From Verrucomicrobiota bacterium (GTDB lineage: Bacteria > Verrucomicrobiota > Verrucomicrobiia > Chthoniobacterales > Xiphinematobacteraceae): 64,000 nt of DNA. Both the position numbers and the translations under genes were made by a program. The stretch lies in assembly GCA_023269545.1 (NCBI GenBank), contig JAHFTB010000005.1, forward strand, positions 59,166 to 123,165, read 5' to 3'. How positions within the stretch are numbered: position 1 is the stretch's first letter; each line of letters opens with the position of its first letter. Shown here one piece after another: positions 51,388 through 59,263 of this stretch. The notes under the pieces were generated by a model. That model searched no databases, was not told where the DNA came from, and saw nothing but the letters and a program-made list of their open reading frames with translations.

Positions 51388-52140
51388 TCAGTGAGCTATC
51401 AAATTGATGCGAGGGACATTTACGCTAAATTGGTAGTGTTGCCACTGATAATGAAACATGAGGTATTCCACAGGGCGACCGTCTTCAGCGTAAGTGATAC
51501 GATCAAGAATAAGAACGGGTTCACCGATTTTAAGCCCCAGATGGATTGCATCAATCTTATCCGACTTGCCAGCACGAATGCTATGGCTTGCTCCCTTGAG
51601 GCGGATTCCCATTTTCTGTTCCCAAATTGTGTAAGTGGTTTCTGTCAAAACCGATTCGCTTCGAAGGGTATCGGCGAATTCTTGAACGCTCAACGGTAAA
51701 AACATGCGTACCAGTGCCATGGGTTCGCTACCGTCCAGATAGAGCCGTTCGATTTGCAGTAACTTCTCGTTTTTATTTAGCTTTAATGCAATGCGAACAT
51801 TTTTTGGAGGTAAAGCAGCGCCAAAACTGAGGACCTTGATTTTAAGGTCCACTTTATTTGATAGTAAAACTTCGTTTAGGGTATGGGCGCTGGAAAGGTC
51901 GTGTTGAATGGTATTACGAACAAAGGTACCGAGTCCCTGCTTGCGCACAAGCCATCCTTCTTTGGCAAGGATTTCAAGGCCTTTTCGGACTGTGATCCGA
52001 CTAAGATTGGATTGGGTGACCAGTGCGGATTCTGCAGGGAGCCTGCTGCCGGGAGAGAGTGTGCCAGAAAGGATCAGGGCTTTAAGCTGATTGGCTATTT
52101 GAATGTAGGAAGGAGTACAGCTGGTTCGATCGATCTTCAT
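51388..52140 (-). CDS. GntR/HutC-family transcriptional regulator
   Basis: The 250-residue protein has a winged-helix domain (about 8-75, PSYIQIANQLKALILSGTLS, SRLPAESALVTQSNLSRITV, RKQGLGTFV) and a C-terminal UTRA ligand domain (LLQIERLYLDGSEPMALVRM, GLKIGEPVLILDRITYAEDG, RPVEYLMFHYQWQHYQFSV). It probably controls the upstream aldehyde dehydrogenase and ABM-domain genes and itself: the same 12-base sequence ATGTATATAGAT occurs before it and before the ABM gene. Inducer unknown; UTRA domains bind small metabolites such as sugar phosphates or fatty acids. Confidence 0.88.
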   Translation of the reverse strand: MKIDRTSCTPSYIQIANQLKALILSGTLSPGSRLPAESALVTQSNLSRITVRKGLEILAKEGWLVRKQGLGTFVRNTIQHDLSSAHTLNEVLLSNKVDLKIKVLSFGAALPPKNVRIALKLNKNEKLLQIERLYLDGSEPMALVRMFLPLSVQEFADTLRSESVLTETTYTIWEQKMGIRLKGASHSIRAGKSDKIDAIHLGLKIGEPVLILDRITYAEDGRPVEYLMFHYQWQHYQFSVNVPRINLIAH

Positions 52141-52184
52141 TAAGTGCTGTAAAAAAAACTATTAAAAATACTTGGACGCATAAT

Positions 52185-52196
52185 ATGTATATAGAT
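52185..52196. promoter_or_regulatory. Candidate GntR operator upstream of the regulator gene
   Basis: ATGTATATAGAT, identical to the site upstream of the ABM gene, 45 bases before the GntR start codon. Its core GTATATA is close to HutC-type operators (GTnTAnAC). Confidence 0.5.
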
Positions 52197-52309
52197 CGGT
52201 TGCAATAAATAACATATCAAAAACTTCAGGCAAATTGCACTTATTTTATAGAGGCTATGCCATATCCTATAACGATATTTATTTGAAATAGAGACGGCCG
52301 CTGCAGTCG

Positions 52310-53671
52310 TTAGGAGATAACCACTGTTTTCACATTAGTAAATTCCCGGAGGCCGTAGGTACCGAGCTCTCGTCCATATCCGGACATTTTAATTCCTCCG
52401 AAAGGCAAACGTGGATCAGAGGCAACTATTGAGTTGATAAAGGTTTGGCCCGCATCAATTTCTTCCGCTGCGCGTCGCTGTTCTTCCGAGTCATTTGTCC
52501 ACACAGAACTGCCAAGCCCGTAAGGCGTATCATTTGCCAGTTCAAGAGCATGATCAAAATTGCGTGCTTTGAACAACATAGCGACCGGACCAAATACTTC
52601 GTCCCGATAGATTGGTGCATGAGGAGGAATATCCGTCAACGCCGTTGGAAGGAAGAAATTCCCGGGTCCTGGAATTCGTTTGCCGCCAGTCAATAATTTT
52701 GCGCCAGCCTGCACTGATAAATTGACTTGCTGTTCGATTGTCGTAACGGCTTCAGCAGTCGCAAGAGGACCAAGATCAATATCGTCGTCCATGGGATTAC
52801 CAATCTTCAGCGCCTCTAATAATGTAACGAATTCGGATTCGAAGCGATCATAGATGTCGAGATGGATGATGAAGCGTTTAGCACAAATGCAAGACTGGCC
52901 ATTATTGGAAATCCGTCCTACTACCGCTGCCCGAACTGCTTTTGATAAATCAGCGCTTGGCAAGACAATAAATGGATCATTGCCCCCTAGTTCTAATACA
53001 CATTTCTTGAGCGAGGCGCCGGCTAAACTGGCCACTTTAGCGCCGGCTGTTTCACTTCCTGTTAGTGTTATGGCAGCGATGCGTGGATCCGACACAACGT
53101 CAGCAGTGCGGCTCGAAGAGATAAGAAGAGTTTGAAATACTCCTTCAGGTAGACCGGCCTTACGCATGATGGTTTCAATGCCAAGGGCGCATTTTGGCAC
53201 ATTGGATGCATGTTTAAGAAGAGCCACATTTCCTGCCATCAAGGTAGGCGCCAGAAAGCGGAAAACTTGCCAGAAAGGAAAATTCCAAGGCATGATTGCC
53301 AAGATAACACCCAGAGGAAGGTAATGAAGCGCACTCTCTCTTTCCGTTGAAATCCGCTCTTCATGCAGAAAGGTCGGTCCGTTGACGGCATAATATCGGC
53401 AGCCGCTTGCGCATTTTTCCGCTTCCGCGATAGCTGATTTTCTGGTCTTTCCCATTTCTTCGACCATAACACGCGCCCAATATTCTTTTTCAGAGCTGAG
53501 GATATCGGCAGTGCGATGAAGAATTTCTGCGCGACTGCTCAGCGATGTGCGACGCCAAGTAGCAAACGCACTGACCGTTTTCGATATTTTTGCTTCGATC
53601 TCCTCTGAAGTATGTTCGTTGTATGATTCATTCACTTGACCTGTGGCAGGATTAATACTTCTTAGGATCAT
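52310..53671 (-). CDS. NAD(P)-dependent aldehyde dehydrogenase (succinate-semialdehyde type)
   Basis: The 453-residue protein has MPWNFPFWQVFRFLAPTLMA, LTGSETAGAKVASLAGASLK, the general base Glu in VLELGGNDPFIVL, the catalytic Cys in NNGQSCICAKRFI, and EVFGPVAMLFKARNFDHALE. The short length and INPATGQVNESY start resemble succinate-semialdehyde dehydrogenase-like enzymes. It would oxidise an aldehyde to an acid; the physiological substrate is not predictable. It is 108 bases downstream of the ABM gene with element B between, and 169 bases upstream of the GntR regulator. Confidence 0.9.
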   Translation of the reverse strand: MILRSINPATGQVNESYNEHTSEEIEAKISKTVSAFATWRRTSLSSRAEILHRTADILSSEKEYWARVMVEEMGKTRKSAIAEAEKCASGCRYYAVNGPTFLHEERISTERESALHYLPLGVILAIMPWNFPFWQVFRFLAPTLMAGNVALLKHASNVPKCALGIETIMRKAGLPEGVFQTLLISSSRTADVVSDPRIAAITLTGSETAGAKVASLAGASLKKCVLELGGNDPFIVLPSADLSKAVRAAVVGRISNNGQSCICAKRFIIHLDIYDRFESEFVTLLEALKIGNPMDDDIDLGPLATAEAVTTIEQQVNLSVQAGAKLLTGGKRIPGPGNFFLPTALTDIPPHAPIYRDEVFGPVAMLFKARNFDHALELANDTPYGLGSSVWTNDSEEQRRAAEEIDAGQTFINSIVASDPRLPFGGIKMSGYGRELGTYGLREFTNVKTVVIS

Positions 53672-53696
53672 AATTTTGGTCTTTCTTTAACTAACT

Positions 53697-53776
53697 GACG
53701 TTACGCACTTTTAGGAGCTCTGGGAGCAAAAAAACCATTTTAGCCCACAAAGTTTCTTTTTTTTGCGTCACATCAC
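53697..53776. repeat. Inverted-repeat element B, copy 3
   Basis: An 80-base copy between the ABM and aldehyde dehydrogenase genes, bounded by GACGTTACGCAC and TGCGTCACATCAC, flanked by direct repeats TAACTAAC (left at about 53688, right at about 53776). Insertion into an existing operon would explain the larger gap between these two genes. Confidence 0.72.
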
Positions 53777-53779
53777 TAA

Positions 53780-54085
53780 CTAACGTTTTGCTGCGTTAAT
53801 TTCTTGTAATATATTTACCTGAATGGGTTCCTTTAATAGCTCAATAATCTGAGCCCGATAATTTTTGAAGTGTTCAGTCTGGCGGTGTTCCTCAAGTGCC
53901 GCTTGATTTTTATAAGATTCAAAAAGGGTAAACGAGGTTGAGGCTTCTTTCTGGTAGAGATCGTAACAAGTACAACCTGCTTCACCGCGACTTGGAGAAA
54001 CCATACCTTGGAGTATTTTTTCCACTTCATGCTCTGCCCCATCTTTTGGGGTAAAGCTAGCAATGACAATTACAGATGAATTCAT
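53780..54085 (-). CDS. ABM-domain protein (antibiotic biosynthesis monooxygenase / YgiN-like)
   Basis: The 101-residue protein is a single ferredoxin-like ABM domain: VIVIASFTPKDGAEHEVEKI, GCTCYDLYQKEASTSFTLFE and HFKNYRAQIIELLKEPIQVN, the pattern of YgiN-type quinol monooxygenases and related small detoxification enzymes. It forms the first gene of the group with the aldehyde dehydrogenase and GntR gene. A tandem ATATAGATGT repeat 16 bases before the ATG is a candidate operator. Confidence 0.8.
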   Translation of the reverse strand: MNSSVIVIASFTPKDGAEHEVEKILQGMVSPSRGEAGCTCYDLYQKEASTSFTLFESYKNQAALEEHRQTEHFKNYRAQIIELLKEPIQVNILQEINAAKR

Positions 54086-54100
54086 AATTATAAGAATAAT

Positions 54101-54120
54101 ATAGATGTATATAGATGTCT
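54101..54120. promoter_or_regulatory. Candidate GntR operator upstream of the ABM gene
   Basis: ATAGATGTATATAGATGTCT contains the same ATGTATATAGAT (54105-54116) as the region before the GntR gene and a tandem 10-base repeat. It is close enough to the start codon to overlap the promoter. Confidence 0.5.
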
Positions 54121-54218
54121 AGCATTATTTGATTTGGAATGATTCTGCTTGCAGTTTTGGCCTTACTGTCTCTTTCGGTCGTGAAGCGTCTGATGAATTC
54201 AACTTCCACCCGCGTGAT

Positions 54219-54750
54219 TTATGGCTTTTCTGGCGCACACCCACATTTTTTTCTAAAAAACAGCCTATTGACATCTACGGCCCGAATCGAGCAATTCGCA
54301 TATGTCGCTAAGCATTGCCGATTATGTTCATCCAGCAATGTTAAGATTCGAAATCGAGTCCCATTTTCCATTTGGTCTTCCACAAAATCCCAGCTCCATA
54401 TTTCGTTGCAATTCTCTGCTCTTGCTCGCACAGCAGTCGAAATGCCCAATCGCCTCATCCGCCGCTGTTTCTTGGTGACTTTCCATCCCTCTTCTCGCCG
54501 ATCACTTCGCGTTGATTTTATGTCCTCCTCGCTGGAGTAGTGCGCTAATTCGCCGATACCCATACCGCGGATGTCTTTCACTTAAGCTGATGATCTCTTC
54601 TTTCATTTTCTGTTTTCCGGCATTTATTTGTCCTATTTGGTCATAACTCGATCGCGCCATTCCTAGCGCCCGACATGCTTGGGCCCCGTTGCCCCATCCT
54701 TCTTCGATGCTCATGTTTACTGCCCGTCTTTTCGCAGACGGGCTTACCAC
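54219..54750 (-). pseudogene. IS3-family transposase orfB, frameshifted and truncated
   Basis: The first frame (54750-54502) gives the orfB start with HPRYGYRRISALLQRGGHKI, and a second frame (from about 54515) continues RREEGWKVTKKQRRMRRLGI and WSWDFVEDQMENGTRFRILT with the first catalytic Asp, LLDEHNRQCLATYANCSIRA. A frameshift separates them near 54505, and the remaining DDE residues are missing. Translation after orfA would normally use a -1 frameshift at 54750-54756. Confidence 0.8.
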
Positions 54751-54756
54751 TTTTTT
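54722..54756 (-). other. Programmed -1 frameshift site of the IS
   Basis: On the coding (minus) strand orfA ends GCA-AAA-AAG-TGG-TAA, providing the slippery heptamer A-AAA-AAG, followed by a hairpin with an 8-bp stem (GCCCGTCT, loop GCGAAA-like, AGACGGGC). This is the standard arrangement for making the OrfAB fusion in IS3 elements. Confidence 0.7.
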
Positions 54757-55007
54757 GCGTTTACTTCTTTCAATATATGTATTTGCACGGCTTGATCGGC
54801 TACCAATCGCTTAAGTCTCCCATTTTCCTCTTCCAGTCCCCGTAACCGCTTGGCTTCATTGACATCCATCCCTCTATATTTCCGCTTCCAGCGGTAATAC
54901 GTGCCTTCCCCTATGTTGTATTTGGCCGATACAGCTCCGATGTTCCCACTTTCTCCCTCTCGGATGATCCCTATTTTTTGCTCCTCGCTGAATCTACTCT
55001 TTTTCAT
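54744..55007 (-). CDS. IS3-family transposase OrfA
   Basis: The 87-residue protein has a helix-turn-helix (RFSEEQKIGIIREGESGNIG, KYNIGEGTYYRWKRKYRGMD) followed by a leucine-zipper-like helix (RLRGLEEENGRLKRLVADQA), the usual OrfA layout. It appears intact, although the element is no longer complete. Confidence 0.88.
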   Translation of the reverse strand: MKKSRFSEEQKIGIIREGESGNIGAVSAKYNIGEGTYYRWKRKYRGMDVNEAKRLRGLEEENGRLKRLVADQAVQIHILKEVNAKKW

Positions 55008-55343
55008 GTTCTGCTTTTTTCTCCAGCAGAACTTCCTTTTTCAATCGTCCAGTTTTAGGGGGGCATGCCAGATTCATTGCTGGCATAGATTTATTATGAT
55101 TAATGTTGTTCTATAATGTACTAGATGTCTTGATACGTTATGTCAATATTTTTATGACCTCCTAATGAGGTGAGAGGTGCTAAGATCCTGTATAAATATG
55201 ACTTACTTGGATTCCGGAGAAAAGCTCGTTCGTTTCCCCTGTTTTTGTTTAAATCCTGCTAAAGTAAACGGCGGCTCGTATTTTTCTTATTTTTTGGTTC
55301 AATATTTTGACATACTTCAATAATGGATTTCTCCTATTAATAT

Positions 55344-56612
55344 ATGATGCAGATACTTCCCGGATTTCGCGATTTTTACCCGGCGGATGTAGCGAAGAGA
55401 AATTACATTTTCTCTACCTTCCGACGTGTTGCGAGGAGTTATGGTTTTTTAGAGGTGGATGGTCCTTTTTTAGAAAGAGCGGATCTTTATCGGAAAAAAA
55501 GTGGAGGAGAGTTAATGGGACAGCTTTATCAATTTGTAGATAAAGGAGGAAGAGAGGTGGCGATGCGTCCGGAAATGACGCCTACTATCGCACGAATGGT
55601 TGCGGAATCCGGAAATGGATATCGTAAGCCTTTAAAATGGTTTGGGATAGGAAGTTTTTTTCGTCACGAACGCCAGCAGAAAGGACGGCTGCGAGAATTT
55701 GTACAACTCAATTGTGATTTGATTGGTGAAGCTTCGCCTGCTGCCGATGCGGAGCTTTTGGCGCTGGTGATTGATTCTCTACGAGCCTTTGGTCTGACTT
55801 CACAGGATTTTGTTTTGCGGCTGAGCGATCGCAATGCGTGGGTTCGATTTTTTCAACAAAAAGCAGTCGTTGAGAACCGAATGGAAGAATTACTTCAGCT
55901 TATCGACAAAATAGAGCGTCAGTCCGAACAAGAAACCGCTGAGAAACTGGCTCCATTTGACATTACCTTACAGGACATTCGTGACTTTATTGAACGCCGT
56001 GATCCTGCTTCCTTTAGCGACCTGCTTGCCGAACTCTCTGCACGCGGACTTTCTGAGTATGTGGAAATTGATTTAAAGATCGTACGAGGGCTTCTTTATT
56101 ATACGGGCATGGTATTCGAGGTTTTTGACCGGCAGAAGCGCTTTCGAGCCGTGGCTGGTGGAGGGCGATACGATCGGCTCATTGCTACCATGAGTGATGG
56201 GAGAGTCGACTTGCCGGCAGTCGGATTTGGGATGGGAGATGTCGTATTGGGAGAACTCATCGAAGCGGTGCCGGCTGCTGAAAAGAAAATGCGCGATGCA
56301 TTGGCCGCTCAACCGGCATGTGAAATTTACGTAGTGATCGCGGATGAAACTCAAAGACCTCAGGCTTTAAAAATAATCCAAACTTTACGACAAGAGAGAT
56401 GGAATGTAGATTTTTCCTTAACGCCAATCCGTGTTGGCAAACAATTTCAAATTGCGGAGCAATTACAGGCTCGTTTAGGAGTGATCGTCGGCAGCGAATG
56501 GCCGCAGGTCAAATTTAAGCGTCTGGCTACCAGAGAAGAGTTTGCATGCCCACACGATGTGCTTGCGGAGCGTCTGAAAACTGAACGTGCTCCGCTCATT
56601 TTTGATTTTTGA
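55344..56612 (+). CDS. hisS: Histidyl-tRNA synthetase
   Basis: The 422-residue class II synthetase has LPGFRDFYPADVAKRNYIFS at the N-terminus, motif 1/2 regions around MRPEMTPTIARMVAESG and SFFRHERQQKGRLREFVQLN, the histidine-specific RGLLYYTGMVFEVF, and motif 3 with FGMGDVVLGELI, followed by an anticodon-binding domain. The HisZ paralogue has similar motifs, but the anticodon domain and the adjacent aspS, a common partner of hisS, favour HisS. The ATGATG at 55344 gives two adjacent start codons. Confidence 0.9.
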   Translation: MMQILPGFRDFYPADVAKRNYIFSTFRRVARSYGFLEVDGPFLERADLYRKKSGGELMGQLYQFVDKGGREVAMRPEMTPTIARMVAESGNGYRKPLKWFGIGSFFRHERQQKGRLREFVQLNCDLIGEASPAADAELLALVIDSLRAFGLTSQDFVLRLSDRNAWVRFFQQKAVVENRMEELLQLIDKIERQSEQETAEKLAPFDITLQDIRDFIERRDPASFSDLLAELSARGLSEYVEIDLKIVRGLLYYTGMVFEVFDRQKRFRAVAGGGRYDRLIATMSDGRVDLPAVGFGMGDVVLGELIEAVPAAEKKMRDALAAQPACEIYVVIADETQRPQALKIIQTLRQERWNVDFSLTPIRVGKQFQIAEQLQARLGVIVGSEWPQVKFKRLATREEFACPHDVLAERLKTERAPLIFDF

Positions 56613-56619
56613 ATTTTAC

Positions 56620-58389
56620 ATGAGTTATCGAACTTGTACCTGCGGAGCGCTTCGCGCCACTCACTTAGACTCTCGGCCCATCCTTTGCGGTTGGGTGGAT
56701 TCCCGACGGGATCATGGCGGGGTTATTTTTGTAGATCTTCGTGATAGTGAGGGTGTCACACAGATAGTTTTTCGCCCGGAAGAAAACCATGCACTTGCCA
56801 AACTTGCACATAGCTTACGTTCCGAGGACGTGATTCGAATCAGTGGAAGAGTTGCCCGGCGTTTGTCCGGTACGGAAAATACGCGGCTAGCTACGGGTGA
56901 AATCGAAGTGGTGGGTTCCACCTTAGAAATCCTGAACCGCGCGGAGGTGCTTCCCTTCCCACTGAATTCGGAAATCTCCAATGAAGATCTTCGACTCTCC
57001 CACCGCTATCTCGATCTTCGACGTCCGTCTATGGTCAGAAATTTGCGATTGCGCCATCGTCTGCAACAGACCACGCGCGCTTACATGGATGAGCAAGGTT
57101 TTTTAGAGGTGGAAACGCCCATTTTAGGTAAAAGTACGCCGGAGGGAGCCCGTGAATTTTTGGTGCCGAGCCGAACATATCCAGGTCATTTTTATGCACT
57201 GGCTCAGTCGCCTCAACAATACAAGCAGTTGTTGATGGCGGGAGGGATTGAAAAATACTTCCAAATTGCAAAGTGCTTTCGTGATGAAGATCCGCGGGCA
57301 GATCGCCTGATGGAACTCACGCAGGTGGATATCGAAGCTTCCTTTTTTAAATCGGAGGATATTTTTGTCCTGATCGAGGGACTGATAGGAAGGATCTTCC
57401 AGGATACGCTTGGATTGCGGATTCCAACTCAATTTCCGCGTTTGACCTATCAAGAGGCGATGGAACGTTTTGGGAGCGACAAGCCTGATACTCGCTTCGA
57501 GGTGGAATTAATCGGAATCGGAGAAATTTTCCGATCCACCGAGTTTAAAGTCTTCCGGGGAGCATTGGACAATGGAGGATGCGTAAAAGCAATCAATGCC
57601 AAAGGATTCGCTCATATTACGACCGGTCAAATTGAAGAACTTACGCAGATCGCCCGCCAATATGGCGCGAAGGGACTCGCTTTTATTAAGGTTGAAAATG
57701 GAGAATGGAAATCACCTATCGTAAAGTTTTTTACCGCTGAGGAAAAGAAAGCCCTTACGGCGCGTCTGAATATAGAAGAAGGGGATCTGATTCTTTTTGG
57801 AGCCGACAAATGGGCGATTGTATGTGAAGTCTTGGGAAGAATTCGTGTGCGAGTCGCGGAACTCTTGAAACTTGTTACGGATGCCACCCGCTTGGACTTT
57901 CTTTGGGTAGTAGATTTTCCGTTGCTTGCTTTTAGTGAGGAAGCAGGCAAATGGGGGGCCGTTCACCATCCTTTTACGCGTCCCAAAACAGAAGATCTTC
58001 CTTTATTGGATGCTGGGAAGTTTGACCAAGTGCGAGCCGAGGCATACGACCTCGTGTTGAATGGAGTGGAAATAGGGGGAGGGAGTATTCGAATCCACGA
58101 ACAAGAATTACAGGCACGTATTTTTGAGACCCTTGGGATTGGACCGGAAAAGCAAAGTTTGCTTTTCGGTCATCTCTTACGTGCCTTCCAATTTGGAACT
58201 CCCCCGCACGGCGGGATTGCACTGGGTGTGGATAGGCTCATGATGCTCCTTTGTGGAACTGCGAATATCCGAGATGTCATTGCTTTTCCGAAGAGTAGCC
58301 GTGGACAGGACCTCTTATTTTTTTCTCCCTCCGAAGTGGAAGCTCATCAATTGCGCGAACTCTCTATTCAGCTCACTCGGAAATCTTGA
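56620..58389 (+). CDS. aspS: Aspartyl-tRNA synthetase
   Basis: The 589-residue class II synthetase has the N-terminal OB anticodon domain (LCGWVDSRRDHGGVIFVDLR), motif 2 (FQIAKCFRDEDPRADRLMEL with TQVDIE), the bacterial insertion domain, and motif 3 (GIALGVDRLMMLLCG). The start at 56620 gives the family's usual N-terminus (MSYRTCTCGALRATHL); the open frame reaches 11 codons further into hisS. It is cotranscribed with hisS, seven bases after its stop. Whether it is discriminating or non-discriminating for Asp/Asn cannot be decided here. Confidence 0.94.
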   Translation: MSYRTCTCGALRATHLDSRPILCGWVDSRRDHGGVIFVDLRDSEGVTQIVFRPEENHALAKLAHSLRSEDVIRISGRVARRLSGTENTRLATGEIEVVGSTLEILNRAEVLPFPLNSEISNEDLRLSHRYLDLRRPSMVRNLRLRHRLQQTTRAYMDEQGFLEVETPILGKSTPEGAREFLVPSRTYPGHFYALAQSPQQYKQLLMAGGIEKYFQIAKCFRDEDPRADRLMELTQVDIEASFFKSEDIFVLIEGLIGRIFQDTLGLRIPTQFPRLTYQEAMERFGSDKPDTRFEVELIGIGEIFRSTEFKVFRGALDNGGCVKAINAKGFAHITTGQIEELTQIARQYGAKGLAFIKVENGEWKSPIVKFFTAEEKKALTARLNIEEGDLILFGADKWAIVCEVLGRIRVRVAELLKLVTDATRLDFLWVVDFPLLAFSEEAGKWGAVHHPFTRPKTEDLPLLDAGKFDQVRAEAYDLVLNGVEIGGGSIRIHEQELQARIFETLGIGPEKQSLLFGHLLRAFQFGTPPHGGIALGVDRLMMLLCGTANIRDVIAFPKSSRGQDLLFFSPSEVEAHQLRELSIQLTRKS

Positions 58390-58440
58390 AACCTACCCAG
58401 GAACTGAGCCTTCTTAAAAAAGAGAGAAGAGACGAAAATA

Positions 58441-58461
58441 GAAAGAGACAAAGTCTCTTTC
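58441..58461. terminator. Hairpin after aspS
   Basis: GAAAGAGAC, AAA, GTCTCTTTC form a perfect 9-bp stem 52 bases after the aspS stop. The T-run is weak (TCTTTCC), so it may be an imperfect intrinsic terminator or mRNA end structure. Confidence 0.4.
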
Positions 58462-58500
58462 CATTCAGCTCTTGGGGACAATTTGCGACTTTTTTCAGCC

Positions 58501-58884
58501 GTGAGTACTATTATTAAAGAATTGCCCGGCCTTCGAGTGGTGGTGGATAAAGTGATCTACGTCCCCGATCCTCAAGGAGGATGGGCCCCATACCGGTTTG
58601 CCTATTTTCTTACCATCGTGAACGAGTCTGAAGAGACCGTGGACATCAAAGGAAGGAAATGGGTGGTTCGAGAAAAAAGCGGACATATCACAGCAGTGGA
58701 AGGAGACGGAGTCGTGGGAGAATTTCCTCGTATTGCTCCGGGTGGGCGATTTTCTTACAACAGTTCTCATCTGGTAACAGTCGATGCGGTTGCTGAAGGA
58801 GCATTTTTGGGAGTTACCCTATCCGGAAAAAAAGTATTTGTTCGAATCCCCCCTTTTTCTTTGACCGTTTCCAAGCACGCATAA
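58501..58884 (+). CDS. apaG: ApaG-domain protein
   Basis: The 127-residue protein has the ApaG beta-sandwich pattern: LRVVVDKVIYVPDPQGGWAP, YFLTIVNESEETVDIKGRKW, VVGEFPRIAPGGRFSYNSSH. ApaG binds nucleotides and is linked to metabolism of diadenosine tetraphosphate in some bacteria. A TTG at 58483 also opens the frame; I chose the GTG at 58501, which gives the usual length. Neither has an obvious ribosome site. Confidence 0.82.
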   Translation: MSTIIKELPGLRVVVDKVIYVPDPQGGWAPYRFAYFLTIVNESEETVDIKGRKWVVREKSGHITAVEGDGVVGEFPRIAPGGRFSYNSSHLVTVDAVAEGAFLGVTLSGKKVFVRIPPFSLTVSKHA

Positions 58885-59070
58885 GTCATTTTTACTGTCT
58901 TCACCATACCATAGTAGAGCTGTTTCAAAATCCTATTGCAGGCTGCGGAGAAACGAGAGAAACTCATAAGAGTAGAAGCTACCTATCAGGGATGAAGTAG
59001 GAAATGAGTCTTTTGCGCTTGCTGAAGCAGTCAATTTTCGGCCTCTTGTAGGAGAAATTTTTGGTTTGCG

Positions 59071-59120
59071 CAACCACAATATATTGTGGTTGTTTTTGTC
59101 GAACACACAACATAATGGAT
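59071..59120. promoter_or_regulatory. Paired NrdR boxes upstream of nrdB
   Basis: Box 1 (59074-59089, CCACAATATATTGTGG) lies inside a perfect 22-base palindrome (59071-59092). Box 2 (59105-59120, ACACAACATAATGGAT) matches its left half and starts exactly 31 bases later, the usual spacing of paired NrdR boxes. This is strong evidence that NrdR represses nrdBA. The flanking gap (58885-59263) holds no gene. Confidence 0.8.
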
Positions 59121-59126
59121 TTTTCA

Positions 59127-59156
59127 TTGACTTTGTTCCTCAAATATTCAAATACT
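59127..59156 (+). promoter_or_regulatory. Possible nrdB promoter
   Basis: TTGACT (59127-59132) and AATACT (59151-59156) with an 18-base spacer form a plausible sigma-70-type promoter directly after the NrdR boxes. Confidence 0.4.
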
Positions 59157-59263
59157 TTTTTGCTATGATGAATAAGGATGAAGGGCAGAGTTGGAAGCCG
59201 ACAGCTGCATAGCAGAACCAGCAAATCCCCCTAACTGAAGAGAAACGAGAATGAGGTTGCTCT

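Larger units (their letters stand above)
54219..55070 (-). mobile_element. Truncated IS3-family insertion sequence
   Basis: The remnant contains an orfA and a broken orfB. At its right edge TGGCATGCCCCCCTAAAACT (minus strand, 55070 inward) resembles the TGnCCTGCCCCC...ACTGGAC inverted repeat of many IS3-family elements. No matching opposite end is found left of 54219, and the transposase lacks its final D-E part, so the left end is lost. The boundary on that side is approximate. Confidence 0.75.
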
